A stretch of DNA of 64,000 bases from Amycolatopsis acididurans (GTDB taxonomy: Bacteria > Actinomycetota > Actinomycetes > Mycobacteriales > Pseudonocardiaceae): assembly GCF_012328925.1 (NCBI RefSeq), contig NZ_JAAXLS010000014.1, positions 62,001-126,000 on the forward strand, read 5' to 3'. The translations under genes and the position numbers were made by a program. Numbering within the stretch: position 1 is the first letter of the stretch; every line of letters starts with the position of its first letter. This document shows positions 33,993 to 42,369 of the stretch, in pieces. The notes under the pieces are model-generated. The model was not told the origin of the DNA. It was given only the letters and a program-made list of their open reading frames with translations, and did no database searches.

Positions 33993-35126
33993 TCAGTGCT
34001 TCACGATGATGGTCTTGGGCAGCTTGATCGCGTCGCCACGTTCGGCCAACTTGCTCAGCTCCCCCGCCAGCTCCTTGTCCCTCCCCTCGACGGCGTGGAG
34101 GTAGCGCAACGCCGCAGCCGCCGACGAGTGCCCGAGCCGTTTCTTGAGGTCGGCCAGCGTCGCGCCGGTACTCGCGGCCAAGGTCTGGCCCGTGTGCCTC
34201 AAGTCGTGGAAGGACACCTCCACCCCGATCCGCTTCCGAGCACGGACGAACGCCTGGTAAACCGCATTGCCGCGCATCGGTTGACCGTCTCGGCCGACGA
34301 AGAATCGCTCCGCTCCCGCCCACTCCGCCATGTGCTCGACCAAGAACAGCTTGAGGTGCGGCGGGAACGCGATCTCCCGCCGACCGGCGTCCGTCTTCGG
34401 GTCCTTGTCGTACTTCTTCGGACTCTCCAGCAGCTCCACGCGGTTCTTGCGCACCGTGATCATGCCGCCGACCAGGTCCACGTCTTCGGTTCGCAGGCCA
34501 CAGACTTCCCCGCGACGCAGCCCGCACCAGGCCGCCAGGAGCACCGCCGCCCGATACCGAGGAGTGATCGCCTCGACCAGCTCAGCAACCTGGGCAGGCG
34601 TGGCGATGCCCCGTTCCTTGGCCTTGTCGGACCCTGCGCCCGGAATCTGGCACGGGTTGACCTGGATCGCACCGTCCCGCTTGGCCTGGTTCATCACGGC
34701 CCGAAGGAACCGGTACGACTGGGCGATAGAGGTCTTCCCGCCGTCGCCAGCAAGGGCCTTGCCATACCAGCTCCGCACGACCGGAGGCGTGATCCCGATC
34801 AGAGGCAGGTCGAGCAGATCCGTCATGTGCAGCCGCATGTTCCGCCGACAGGTTTCCTCCCAGCGCTCCCCAACCTCCGGGTTGTCGCGAAGGTAGGCAT
34901 CGGCGTAGTTGCCGAACGTCTCACGGCCGAGCTTGTCATCCAGCCACGCGCCGCGACTGATGTCGGCCTCGACCCCGACGAGCCACCGGTCAGCGTCGGT
35001 CTTGGTGCGGAATGTGTCCGGCGCGTACTGCCGCCTGCCGTTCGGCCCGATGAACGAGGCTTGCCAACGACCGGAGGGCAGCTTCCGCACGTTGCCGAAA
35101 CGACGGCGAGCGGGCTTCTTCGCCAC
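33993..35126 (-). CDS. int: Tyrosine site-specific integrase of the AICE
   Basis: This 377-aa recombinase has an AP2-like arm-binding N-terminus (residues ~10-60; VRKLPSGRWQASF), a SAM-like core-binding domain (~65-165) and a catalytic domain with Arg204 (CGLRRGEV), His307/Arg310 (FHDLRHTG), His333 (LGHSS) and nucleophile Tyr342 (LRYLHA). It recombines attP with the tRNA-Phe attB. GTG at 35126 overlaps the xis stop (TAGTG), so the two are co-translated. Its 3' end faces attL 60 bp away. Confidence 0.95.
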   Translation of the reverse strand: MAKKPARRRFGNVRKLPSGRWQASFIGPNGRRQYAPDTFRTKTDADRWLVGVEADISRGAWLDDKLGRETFGNYADAYLRDNPEVGERWEETCRRNMRLHMTDLLDLPLIGITPPVVRSWYGKALAGDGGKTSIAQSYRFLRAVMNQAKRDGAIQVNPCQIPGAGSDKAKERGIATPAQVAELVEAITPRYRAAVLLAAWCGLRRGEVCGLRTEDVDLVGGMITVRKNRVELLESPKKYDKDPKTDAGRREIAFPPHLKLFLVEHMAEWAGAERFFVGRDGQPMRGNAVYQAFVRARKRIGVEVSFHDLRHTGQTLAASTGATLADLKKRLGHSSAAAALRYLHAVEGRDKELAGELSKLAERGDAIKLPKTIIVKH

Positions 35127-35335
35127 TACGCAGCCCTCCCACCAGACCAGCGAACCTCGATCGGCTCGATCCGACCGGCTTCCACGAAGGCTTCCAGGTC
35201 GTCCACGGCAAGCCGGACGTGCACGCCGACCTTGTGGAAGGCGATGCGCCGTTCGGCGATGAGCCGACGAATGAACCGCACCCCGGTGTTGAGGTAGGAC
35301 GCGGCTTCTTCGACAGTCAGGTACTTGGTTTCCAA
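35126..35335 (-). CDS. xis: Excisionase-like MerR/HTH_17 protein
   Basis: This 69-aa winged-helix protein (YLTVEEAASYLNTGVRFIRR then IAFHKVGVHVRLAVDDLEAF) is typical of AICE Xis, which bends att DNA and favours excision. Its stop overlaps the integrase start. The repSA-type gene ends 18 bp upstream, so rep-xis-int form one operon, the usual AICE order. Confidence 0.9.
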   Translation of the reverse strand: METKYLTVEEAASYLNTGVRFIRRLIAERRIAFHKVGVHVRLAVDDLEAFVEAGRIEPIEVRWSGGRAA

Positions 35336-35353
35336 GGTCTTCTCCCCCTCTGA

Positions 35354-36958
35354 TCAGGCCGCTTGCGGAGTTGCCGAAGTTTCTGGCCGCCCTGGTGGCC
35401 CTGCCGCGAGTAGTGCCCGGTCGTATTCGGCCTTCCAGGTGATCCGTTCGGCGATGGCGTGCATGAGCAGGTGTGCCCTCGGTGGTGCGTCCCGGTCTCC
35501 GGGAGCGACTTTGCGCCAGATCAGCCGCGAGGTGTCCTGCTCGGGCTTCTCGATCCCGACCGCCGCCAGCATTTCCCGGACGAAGGTCTTGCGGTCGGCC
35601 TTGTGGTCGGCCAGGGACTTGCTGGACCACTTGCGGGAGACGAGCACCCGCCGCCCGGGCAGGCCGAGCGTGGTCCGCCGATGCGCACGGCCTTTGCAGT
35701 GACCCGGCGTGGTTTTCACGGACGCACCGAGGGGTTGAATCCCGTACAGCAGCCACACCGGGCACCGGGGCGAGCACGGGGTGAGGGCCAGCTCGGCGTG
35801 GAGCCGCTCGTGGTGGTCCCGCTGCCGCGCCGACGAGGCCTCGACCACTTCCCCGGTGGACTTGGTGAGGTACTTGGTCAGATACCCGATGTGCCGCCCG
35901 GCCTCCTCACTTCCGCCGAGGATGCCCTTGGAGTGCACTTGCCGTCCGAAGGTCACGACGTGCGCCGGTTGTTCCACCGCGTCCACGGCTTCTTCCCACG
36001 ATGTCAACGGTTCCCGCGTGTCCGGGTCCACAAAGGACCGGGTGCGCATGTCCCACACGGGTAAGTGGGTCCCGCCGTAGACGGGCTGGTCGTGGTTGGG
36101 CCACCAGACCTGGTGGTAGGTGGCTTCGGTGACCTGCCGGATCACCTCATGGGGCACCGATCCGCGCAACGCGGTGTGCAGGTGCGGGGCCGCGCGTTTC
36201 TGGGGTTCGACGGTGGCGAAGTACTGGACATCCCACCCGACGACGCGGCGCAGGTTCTGCCACCACCGATCCACCAGAGCCGAGAAGTGCACGGCATCCC
36301 GCGCGGCCCTGCGGTAGTCGTACTCGGCCGGATTGACGGGTGTGCCGTCGTCGCGGACGCGGCCGTAGGTGTCGCAGGTCAGGGTGACGAACATCGAGGG
36401 CCGGAACTTGCCCGCGAACTCCCGCCCGAGGGTGGTCTTGGCGACCTTGCGGCGGGGCAGGTTGGGTGCGTCCTGCCGTCGCTTCGTGGACCGTTTGACG
36501 GGGGTCTTGCCAGGCAGGTCGGGCGAGGGCAGTCGGCCGCGCATCCCGAGTTGCCGAAGTTCCTCATCGACCCCGCGGATCTCCTCGCGCAGCTCATCGG
36601 CCTGCCCCTCTTCCCCGGTCTCGACCGCGTGCCGGTAGCCCTGCACGAGGTCCGCGCGGAAGGCCATCAACTCCTTCTGATCCTCCGACGACGGTTCCGG
36701 CGTGAAGTCGGGTTCCTCGGTGAGGTGCCAGCCTTCCCGGCATTGCGCCATCCGCAGCGCCTTGGCCTTCTTCGCACACGGCGCGCACACACTCTCCACA
36801 GTGGAGCCGCACGGGACGGCCACGTAGCGCAGTTCTCCGGTGTCGGGGTCGCCGACCTCCATCGTGAACGGCCGCACGCACACTCCGTGCTTCTCCGCCG
36901 TGGCCTTCATGACCTCGCCGGAGAGCGGCAGCCGCATCCGTTCTGCTCGGGTAGTCAT
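35354..36958 (-). CDS. RepSA-type replication initiator
   Basis: This 534-aa protein is of the actinomycete RepSA family for rolling-circle replication. It has an N-terminal zinc-type Cys cluster (VCAPCAKKAK), the strand MFVTLTCDTYGRV, the HUH motif PHLHTALRG for metal binding, and a Tyr-containing helix (GYLTKYLTKSTGE) as likely nucleophile region, plus a second Cys pair (CSPRCPVW). It would nick the double-strand origin of the excised circle. ATG at 36958 overlaps the stop of the preceding gene (ATGA). Confidence 0.92.
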   Translation of the reverse strand: MTTRAERMRLPLSGEVMKATAEKHGVCVRPFTMEVGDPDTGELRYVAVPCGSTVESVCAPCAKKAKALRMAQCREGWHLTEEPDFTPEPSSEDQKELMAFRADLVQGYRHAVETGEEGQADELREEIRGVDEELRQLGMRGRLPSPDLPGKTPVKRSTKRRQDAPNLPRRKVAKTTLGREFAGKFRPSMFVTLTCDTYGRVRDDGTPVNPAEYDYRRAARDAVHFSALVDRWWQNLRRVVGWDVQYFATVEPQKRAAPHLHTALRGSVPHEVIRQVTEATYHQVWWPNHDQPVYGGTHLPVWDMRTRSFVDPDTREPLTSWEEAVDAVEQPAHVVTFGRQVHSKGILGGSEEAGRHIGYLTKYLTKSTGEVVEASSARQRDHHERLHAELALTPCSPRCPVWLLYGIQPLGASVKTTPGHCKGRAHRRTTLGLPGRRVLVSRKWSSKSLADHKADRKTFVREMLAAVGIEKPEQDTSRLIWRKVAPGDRDAPPRAHLLMHAIAERITWKAEYDRALLAAGPPGRPETSATPQAA

Positions 36959-37359
36959 GCCGCCACCTCCGTTTCCTGGGCGAGCAGATCCCGCAGGGTG
37001 TACAGCTCGTCGATAGACACGCCTTCGGAGGCGTCGACCGCGAGCGGGACGAGTCCTGCGCAATGGTGGAATCCGATGCCGCCGTAGACGTGGAATCGCA
37101 CGCCCTGGGCACGGCCCTCCACGGTGAGGTGGAGTGAGCCGTGGTCGGTGCGCCACCACGAGGCCGTGACCGATTCGAGGGTGTAGGCCCACACGAGCAG
37201 TTCCGACAGATGCATCACTGCCGCCGTGGCAGCGACCTGTACGTCAACCTCCCCATCGGCAGGCCGCAGCGAGACCATGCACGGGTCGGGCAACGGGTGG
37301 GCACGCAGGTGCGCCCAGAACGCCGAGGCCAGCCGCTCCAACTGGGTGTGCAGACTCAT
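36955..37359 (-). CDS. AICE hypothetical protein between tra and rep
   Basis: This 134-aa protein has no named domain. It has an amphipathic start (LHTQLERLASAFWAHL), a beta-rich middle (VDVQVAATAAVMHLSELLVWAY), WRTDHGSLHLTVEGRAQGVRFHVYGG and an acidic tail. It overlaps both neighbours by 4 bp (ATGA), so its product is made with the translocase and the initiator. Proteins of this size sit at this place in many AICEs. Function unknown. Confidence 0.72.
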   Translation of the reverse strand: MSLHTQLERLASAFWAHLRAHPLPDPCMVSLRPADGEVDVQVAATAAVMHLSELLVWAYTLESVTASWWRTDHGSLHLTVEGRAQGVRFHVYGGIGFHHCAGLVPLAVDASEGVSIDELYTLRDLLAQETEVAA

Positions 37360-38909
37360 GCCGCCACCTCGCCTTCGGCCGCCGGACGTTCCGGCAGGAC
37401 GACGACGTTGGGGTTGGACACGTAGGTTTCCAGCGCCTTGACGGTCTCGTCCGGCACCCACCCGGCCCGCACCCGAAGCGGTTCGCGCAGGCCCTCGCCC
37501 CAGACGTAGCCGACACCGGCCGCGGATTCCTCGATCCGGTTGGCCCACGCCCCGCGTTCGTAGGCCTGATCGCCGAGGACCATGCCGACGTGGGACTTGG
37601 CGGTAACGCGCAGGCAGATTCGGCGCGGGAACAGTTCCCGGACCGGCACGGTCTCCTTGGTGGGTTCCTGCACGTAGCCGCGCACGGTGAATCCGAGCGC
37701 GCGTCCCTGGGTGGTCAGCAGCGCGACCTTTTCCACGATCGCTTCGCGGGTCTTGCGGTCGCAGTACTTCGTCAGCGCCCCGATCTCATCGAATTCCAGT
37801 AGTTCCAGCGGGTTCTCGCGCGTGACGGGCACGGTGCGGACCCGGCCGGCGAACTCGCCCTTGCGCGCGTCCATCGCGGCCACCAGGTCGTCCAGCAATG
37901 CCACTGCGTCCTTCGGCGTGACGGCATAGCGGTGGAAGATCCCGCGCCCGTAGGCGAGTTCCATGCCCTTGGGGTCAATCCCGGACACCCGCACCAGCCC
38001 GTCCCGGATCGCCGGGGCGATGGCGACCAGCGGGCACCACATGACCGAGTTCTTGCCCGCACCCGAGGCACCTGCGGTCAGGGTGTGGCTGCCCGACCCG
38101 TGCAGCGGAATCCGCCAGTCCTGCCCGTATTCGGTGCGCCCGGCCCACACCCGCCGCAGATCAACCGCGCCCTCGTCCAGCTCCGGGCACGGAATCGGGT
38201 GAGCGAGCAGGTCACGGCGCTGGAAGTCGATCGACACCACGTTCGGTGCGACCTCCCGCACCTGACACCGTGCGACCTTGCGTGCCGACGCCAGCGCCCG
38301 CGCGGCCTCGTCGTAGTCCTCGGGTTTCTGACCGGGCACGAGTTCCACCCGCACCTCATCCCACGACGGCCCGGACTTCACGTGCTTGACCTTGGGCAGC
38401 CTCACACCGGGTTGTTGCCGGTCGCGGCTGATCTTCTTCCGGCCGACCAGCGTCACCGTGAGATCGACCGGGATGGTGTCGTCCTTGACGCTGAGCCCGC
38501 AAGCGTGCAGCCAGCCGGGAAGCTTGGGCACGTAGATGGCCCACTTCTGCCACCACGTGCGCAGCACTCGCCCGGCCCACTGGTCGAAGGACACGAGATC
38601 GATCAGCCGCCACACGCCGAGGACCGCCGCCACGGTCGAGGTGGTGAGCAGGAGCGAGAGCCAGCCCCACCAGTGCAGCCACGCCGCCACCGCCAGCACG
38701 GTGAGCGCGGTCCGGGGATGGGTGACGATCTCCTTGACGATCCAGCCCAGGCCCTTGAGCAGCCACCACAGGGCGATGAACACCACGGCCGCGGCCGCTA
38801 AGGCTTCCGCGATCGAGGCCAGGGCACGGCCGAGCTTGTGCAGCACCCACACCACGACCGCCAGCCCGACGCCGCCGAGGAAGAGGACGCCGAAGGTGTG
38901 CGCGTTCAT
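37356..38909 (-). CDS. FtsK/SpoIIIE-type DNA translocase (conjugative transfer)
   Basis: This 517-aa protein is of the TraSA/TraB class that pumps double-stranded DNA between mycelia. It has 3-4 N-terminal TM helices (residues ~5-125), then a motor domain with Walker A AGASGAGKNSVMW (Asn instead of the usual Ser/Thr after the Lys), Walker B LLEFDEIGAL, and motifs SGIDPKGMELAYG and TTQGRALGFTVRGYVQEP. Start ATG at 38909 overlaps the stop of the small zinc-ribbon gene (TGATG). It is the only transfer gene needed in this class of element. Confidence 0.92.
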   Translation of the reverse strand: MNAHTFGVLFLGGVGLAVVVWVLHKLGRALASIAEALAAAAVVFIALWWLLKGLGWIVKEIVTHPRTALTVLAVAAWLHWWGWLSLLLTTSTVAAVLGVWRLIDLVSFDQWAGRVLRTWWQKWAIYVPKLPGWLHACGLSVKDDTIPVDLTVTLVGRKKISRDRQQPGVRLPKVKHVKSGPSWDEVRVELVPGQKPEDYDEAARALASARKVARCQVREVAPNVVSIDFQRRDLLAHPIPCPELDEGAVDLRRVWAGRTEYGQDWRIPLHGSGSHTLTAGASGAGKNSVMWCPLVAIAPAIRDGLVRVSGIDPKGMELAYGRGIFHRYAVTPKDAVALLDDLVAAMDARKGEFAGRVRTVPVTRENPLELLEFDEIGALTKYCDRKTREAIVEKVALLTTQGRALGFTVRGYVQEPTKETVPVRELFPRRICLRVTAKSHVGMVLGDQAYERGAWANRIEESAAGVGYVWGEGLREPLRVRAGWVPDETVKALETYVSNPNVVVLPERPAAEGEVAA

Positions 38910-39079
38910 CAGCGACCACCCCCGCTCGTCGGCAGGGTGATCGGAAGGTCGAGCCGCCCGGCGCACGCGGCGCACGTGCTGTCGCCGGGTGCCAGACGGG
39001 CGAATTTCTTGCATGCGGCGCACCGCGTCCGGGTGCGCTCCGTTGACACGCGTTGGTTCGCGTTGTCTATGGTTGCCAC
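38909..39079 (-). CDS. Small zinc-ribbon protein, 56 aa
   Basis: GTG at 39079 follows GGGAGTAGACAA. The protein has CAACKKFARLAPGDSTCAAC, two CxxC pairs 14 residues apart, which should bind one zinc, and a Gly/Ser tail. Its stop overlaps the translocase start (TGATG), so it is translationally coupled and possibly a transfer accessory protein. The 155 bp upstream to 39234 hold no gene that I can support. Confidence 0.68.
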   Translation of the reverse strand: MATIDNANQRVSTERTRTRCAACKKFARLAPGDSTCAACAGRLDLPITLPTSGGGR

Positions 39080-39234
39080 TTGTCTACTCCCACGGGGTGG
39101 ACAGCGCAGGAGCGGATCATGGTTGGTAGCCCGGATTCCGCTTCTGCGCCTTACATTTCTGCGTTTGCCCGCACGAGGACGTGCTTCACCGCCACACGTT
39201 CCCGCGTGCGTTTCTGTCTACTGTGGATTCGGAG

Positions 39235-39375
39235 TTAGAGGTTTTCGAACGGGCGCACAGAACACGCCCGGCACACATGGACTTTGTCGCGGATCAGCCG
39301 ATGTTGCCGACCGCACAGCAAGCACCGTCGCCGCACCAGCCACCGACGCCGATAAGACCCTGATCTGGCGGTCAC
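39235..39375 (-). CDS. Small basic zinc-ribbon protein, 46 aa
   Basis: GTG at 39375 is preceded by GGGAGGTGATT, an almost full anti-Shine-Dalgarno match at 8-nt spacing. The protein is strongly basic (SYRRRWLVRRR) and has two CxxC pairs (CLLCGRQHRL and CRAC). Likely a zinc-stabilised nucleic-acid-binding protein of the transfer or regulation set. An upstream in-frame ATG at 39465 would overlap the GntR gene and lacks a site. Confidence 0.6.
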   Translation of the reverse strand: MTARSGSYRRRWLVRRRCLLCGRQHRLIRDKVHVCRACSVRPFENL

Positions 39376-39457
39376 CGCAATCACCTCCCCTCGCAACGTC
39401 GAGGTGGAGCGCAGGGACGGGCAGGCCGCAACTCCCGCATCCGCCCCCGCGCTGGAC

Positions 39458-39721
39458 TCACTCACTCGCCGTGTCGGGGCGCCGTCCGGTGACGTAGGTT
39501 CCCTTGGCAGGAACCGTGATCACCAAGCCCGCCTCGCGCAGGAGTTGCGTCGCATGCCGCGCGGTGCCCAGCGATACGCCGTACTGTTCGGCCAGTTGCT
39601 GTTCACTGGGCAGCCGCGTGTTCGCCTGGAACTCGCCCGCCTCGATCCGCCCCGCGAGATGACGAGCCAACTCGTCATAGACGTAGCGGGCCGGGTCCGG
39701 ATCGAAACACGCCGCGCTCAT
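39458..39721 (-). CDS. GntR-family HTH protein
   Basis: This 87-aa protein is only a GntR winged helix (YDELARHLAGRIEAGEFQAN; LPSEQQLAEQYGVSLGTARH; LREAGLVITVPAKGTYV) with no effector domain, so it is smaller than the KorSA-type regulators of other AICEs. Probable repressor of the rep/int or pra operon. Its start overlaps the stop of the next gene (ATGA). Confidence 0.88.
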   Translation of the reverse strand: MSAACFDPDPARYVYDELARHLAGRIEAGEFQANTRLPSEQQLAEQYGVSLGTARHATQLLREAGLVITVPAKGTYVTGRRPDTASE

Positions 39722-40032
39722 GACGCTGCCACCTTCCGGGCCCGCGCGAGGTACGGCAGCGTCACGCGGATGGCATTCCGCGTAGCCAGTGCCGCCGCAT
39801 CCACACAGACCCGTAGGTCTTCGAGTTCCTCGATCTCGATCGAGGCGTCGGTAACGAGATCGTCCCGGCCCACCTCGGCTACCGCCCGCTCCACGTCGTT
39901 GAGCGTCGAAACCGCATCATCGAGCAGCTCATACAGTCGCGATGCGCGCTCGACCTGAAGCGCGACGTGCACCGTGCTGTCACTCTCGACCAGCAACCGC
40001 ACGTTCTCCATCACCCTCACCGCCCCTGTCAT
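39718..40032 (-). CDS. AICE hypothetical helical protein
   Basis: This 104-aa protein is predicted mostly helical and acidic (YELLDDAVSTLNDVERAVAEVG; IEIEELEDLRVCVDAAAL). ATG at 40032 overlaps the pra stop and its own stop overlaps the GntR start, both ATGA, so pra, this gene and gntR are one coupled unit. A start seven codons later is possible. Function unknown. Confidence 0.68.
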   Translation of the reverse strand: MTGAVRVMENVRLLVESDSTVHVALQVERASRLYELLDDAVSTLNDVERAVAEVGRDDLVTDASIEIEELEDLRVCVDAAALATRNAIRVTLPYLARARKVAAS

Positions 40033-40490
40033 GCGGCCTTGGCCGAGGGCTGCTCGCCAGCCCCAGCCGACTTCGCCGAACGACCACCGGTATTCGCAGC
40101 CGCCTTGAACCCCGTCGCGCGATAGACGTAGGACTGGTACTTGAACTCCCCGTTCCCAGCCACACGCGGCTCTGCCGTCAGCCCTTCCAGCTCGATCGGC
40201 CGCATCCCCGGCAGCGCCTCACTGGTCGTGGGCACCGGTTGCACATCCGCCAGAAACGTCACCTCGAACGAAGCCCGCTTCGCATTCGGCTCCGACGGGT
40301 CGGTCACGTTGACCTTCCACTGCCGCTTACCCGTGCTCTCGTCCACGCGCTGCCGAGCCGGACGACCCGCCGCCCGATCCTCACGCGACTGATACTCGTT
40401 GTCCGGCGCCACCTCGCCGACCATCACCAGGCCCTGCGGAAACGCCTCATCAAACTCCACCGGAAACCGATGTCCCCTACTGATCGCCAC
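40029..40490 (-). CDS. pra: Pra-like activator of replication, integration and excision
   Basis: This 153-aa protein resembles AICE Pra: FPVEFDEAFPQGLVMVGEVAP, QWKVNVTDPSEPNAKRASFEVTF split at NAK, DVQPVPTTSEALPG, PIELEGLTAEPRV and an Ala/Gly/Ser-rich tail. Pra switches these elements from the integrated to the excised, replicating state. GTG at 40490 was chosen because GGGAGAACCAA precedes it and Pra proteins start xAIS. It is divergent from the HTH/PP2C pair, across a region with repeated operator-like boxes. Confidence 0.85.
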   Translation of the reverse strand: MAISRGHRFPVEFDEAFPQGLVMVGEVAPDNEYQSREDRAAGRPARQRVDESTGKRQWKVNVTDPSEPNAKRASFEVTFLADVQPVPTTSEALPGMRPIELEGLTAEPRVAGNGEFKYQSYVYRATGFKAAANTGGRSAKSAGAGEQPSAKAA

Positions 40491-40524
40491 TTGGTTCTCC
40501 CTCACGTTGTGCCCCACCTGGGCC

Positions 40525-40628
40525 GTTTAGCCCCCTAAACACCTGCGGCATGCCGCTCCCTGTCGTGTCTAGGGGGTGTAAACACGACTGTAGGCGAGCG
40601 TGGAGTGGATCGTCAAGGGGGTCTAAAC
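40525..40628. promoter_or_regulatory. Three AGGGGG(N1-2)TAAAC boxes in the divergent region
   Basis: Box 1 (40525-40540, minus strand) is AGGGGGCTAAAC inside a GTTTAG-CCCC-CTAAAC palindrome, box 2 (40571-40583) is AGGGGGTGTAAAC, and box 3 (40616-40628) is AGGGGGTCTAAAC. Box 3 lies 8 bp before the GTG of the HTH gene, and box 1 overlaps the pra upstream region. They look like one repressor's sites controlling both directions, with the GntR or HTH protein as the likely binder. Confidence 0.55.
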
Positions 40629-40636
40629 TACGTGTC

Positions 40637-41467
40637 GTGAGCGATGTGGAGGACTTCGACGCTGTACGGCGCGACCCCGACCCGATCAGGCGGGGTAAGC
40701 GCGCTACGGCCCTGCTCACGACGTATCAGCAACGTGCCGCCGAGCTGGCGCGCCTGCGCAAGGCAGCGATTGAACAAGCTCATCGTGAGCTGGGTATGAG
40801 TTATACCGAGATTGCCGGTGCGCTGGGCATCACCAAGGGCCGGATCACGCAGATCAGGAGTACCGCGCCGGTTGCCGAGCGCGCGTTTTTCGGCGTCGGC
40901 CCGGTCAGTGTCGGCGTGCCGTACCGGTACCAGACCACTGACCGCGAGCGCCCGCTGATCGCAGCGGAGGACGCCGAGACCGGCGACCAGCTCGAAGCCC
41001 TGCTCGCAGCCCTGTCGCTGGCATCCTCGCGGTTTCAGATCGAACCGGACCGCACTGATCCGCCGACCGGTGACGTGATCGTGGTGTGCGGCCCGAAGTC
41101 CGCACCCTTGGGCGCCGACCTCATGGCCAAGGACCCCGTGCTGGGCATGGTCGAGGACGAGGGCCGCTGGTGGATCGAGCACCGTACCGACGGCACCCGC
41201 TTCGGCTCACCCGCCGACGACCTGCAGCAGCCGCAGCCCGCCGACGTGGCGTATGTGGCGCGGCACATGATCGATGACCGTGTGATCGTGCACATCGCGG
41301 GTATCCACGGCATCGGATCACTCGGCGCGACGCACTACCTCCGGGCGCATCTCGCCGAAGTGTTCCGGCAGGTCGGGCCCCAGCCCCTGTCGCTGGTCGT
41401 GCGAGCGACCTACGACGGGCTGGCGATCACCGGCAGCGAACTTGCAGCAGGCCCCTACGTTTGGTGA
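40637..41467 (+). CDS. Sigma-like HTH protein of the AICE
   Basis: This 276-aa protein has a helical N-terminus (TALLTTYQQRAAELARLRKA) and a sigma-70 region-4-like HTH (LGMSYTEIAGALGITKGRI, residues ~55-75). The rest is an alpha/beta domain of about 170 residues, with a strand DVIVVCGPKSAPLGADLM, WWIEHRTDGTRFGSP, and VIVHIAGIHGIGSLGATHYL that could bind a ligand or nucleotide. The GTG at 40637 is close to the upstream boxes. It is followed 4 bp later by the PP2C-like gene, so the two form an operon divergent from pra. Confidence 0.75.
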   Translation: MSDVEDFDAVRRDPDPIRRGKRATALLTTYQQRAAELARLRKAAIEQAHRELGMSYTEIAGALGITKGRITQIRSTAPVAERAFFGVGPVSVGVPYRYQTTDRERPLIAAEDAETGDQLEALLAALSLASSRFQIEPDRTDPPTGDVIVVCGPKSAPLGADLMAKDPVLGMVEDEGRWWIEHRTDGTRFGSPADDLQQPQPADVAYVARHMIDDRVIVHIAGIHGIGSLGATHYLRAHLAEVFRQVGPQPLSLVVRATYDGLAITGSELAAGPYVW

Positions 41468-41471
41468 ACAC

Positions 41472-42281
41472 ATGCGCGTCACGACGGCCCAGCTCCCGCC
41501 GATGGAGGAAAGCGCCGACAAGATCTTTGTTACCCCGCACGCCGTGATCATGCTCGACGGCGCCTCCGCGTTCGTCCCCGTCCCCGTGCCCGCATCGGAC
41601 TACGCCGACCACCTCGGCCGCCTCCTCGCCAACGCCCTCACCACCGACCCCACCGCGGACCCCACCGCGGACCTGCCCGACATCCTGGCCGAAGCCATCC
41701 GCTCCACCGCTTCGCACTTCGACCTGCGCGCGGGGGAGTCCCCCTCCAGCACGGTCACGATCGCCCGGGAACGCGACGACTATCTGGACCTGCTCGTTTT
41801 GGGCGACAACACCGTGATCCTCCCCGGCGGTGAGATTCTGACCGACGACCGCATGGACCGCCTCAACCTCGAACCCCGCCGTAAGTATCGCGAACGCCTG
41901 GCGGCCGGGCACGGCTACGACGACGAACACAGGGCGCTGTTGCGAGAGTTGCAGACGCAGCAGGCGGAACTTCGGAACCGGGAGGACGGGTACTGGATCG
42001 CCGAGGCCGACCAAGACGCCGCCCAGCACTCGATTACGCTCACGCGGGATCGACGATCAACGGCTTGGGCTGTTCTCACCACCGATGGCGCCTACAACAC
42101 GATGGACCGCGTAGGCCTTACTGACTGGTCAGGATATGCGAGCGCCGACACAAGTCGCCTCGGCGACCTCTTGCAACAGTGCCATGAATGGGAGCGTGTG
42201 CGCGACCCCAGCGCCCGCTTCCTCCCGCGCGCGAAACAACACGACGACAAAGCTATCGCGACCGCGCGTTTCACGGCGTGA
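41472..42281 (+). CDS. PP2C-like phosphatase domain protein of the AICE
   Basis: This 269-aa protein has PP2C-like landmarks: VIMLDGASAF near residue 32 (metal Asp and Gly), ESPSSTVTIARE, YLDLLVLGDNTVIL, AWAVLTTDGAYNT and a final DDKAIATARF. The pattern suggests a PPM-type serine/threonine phosphatase. A 12-bp tandem duplication gives PTADPTAD at residues ~67-74. It is encoded 4 bp after the HTH protein, so it may dephosphorylate that regulator or a host factor, which is inference. Confidence 0.72.
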   Translation: MRVTTAQLPPMEESADKIFVTPHAVIMLDGASAFVPVPVPASDYADHLGRLLANALTTDPTADPTADLPDILAEAIRSTASHFDLRAGESPSSTVTIARERDDYLDLLVLGDNTVILPGGEILTDDRMDRLNLEPRRKYRERLAAGHGYDDEHRALLRELQTQQAELRNREDGYWIAEADQDAAQHSITLTRDRRSTAWAVLTTDGAYNTMDRVGLTDWSGYASADTSRLGDLLQQCHEWERVRDPSARFLPRAKQHDDKAIATARFTA

Positions 42282-42369
42282 TTGCAGAGGTCACTTATCG
42301 TCAGCCACTCGGACCTGTAACACCCAACGCCCCGTCGCGATACTTGACCTTGGATGTTCACTCTGCCGA

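Noticed and set aside
36065..37087. 340-codon plus-strand frame opposite the RepSA-type gene
   Set aside because: Antisense of a gene with clear HUH and TLT motifs.
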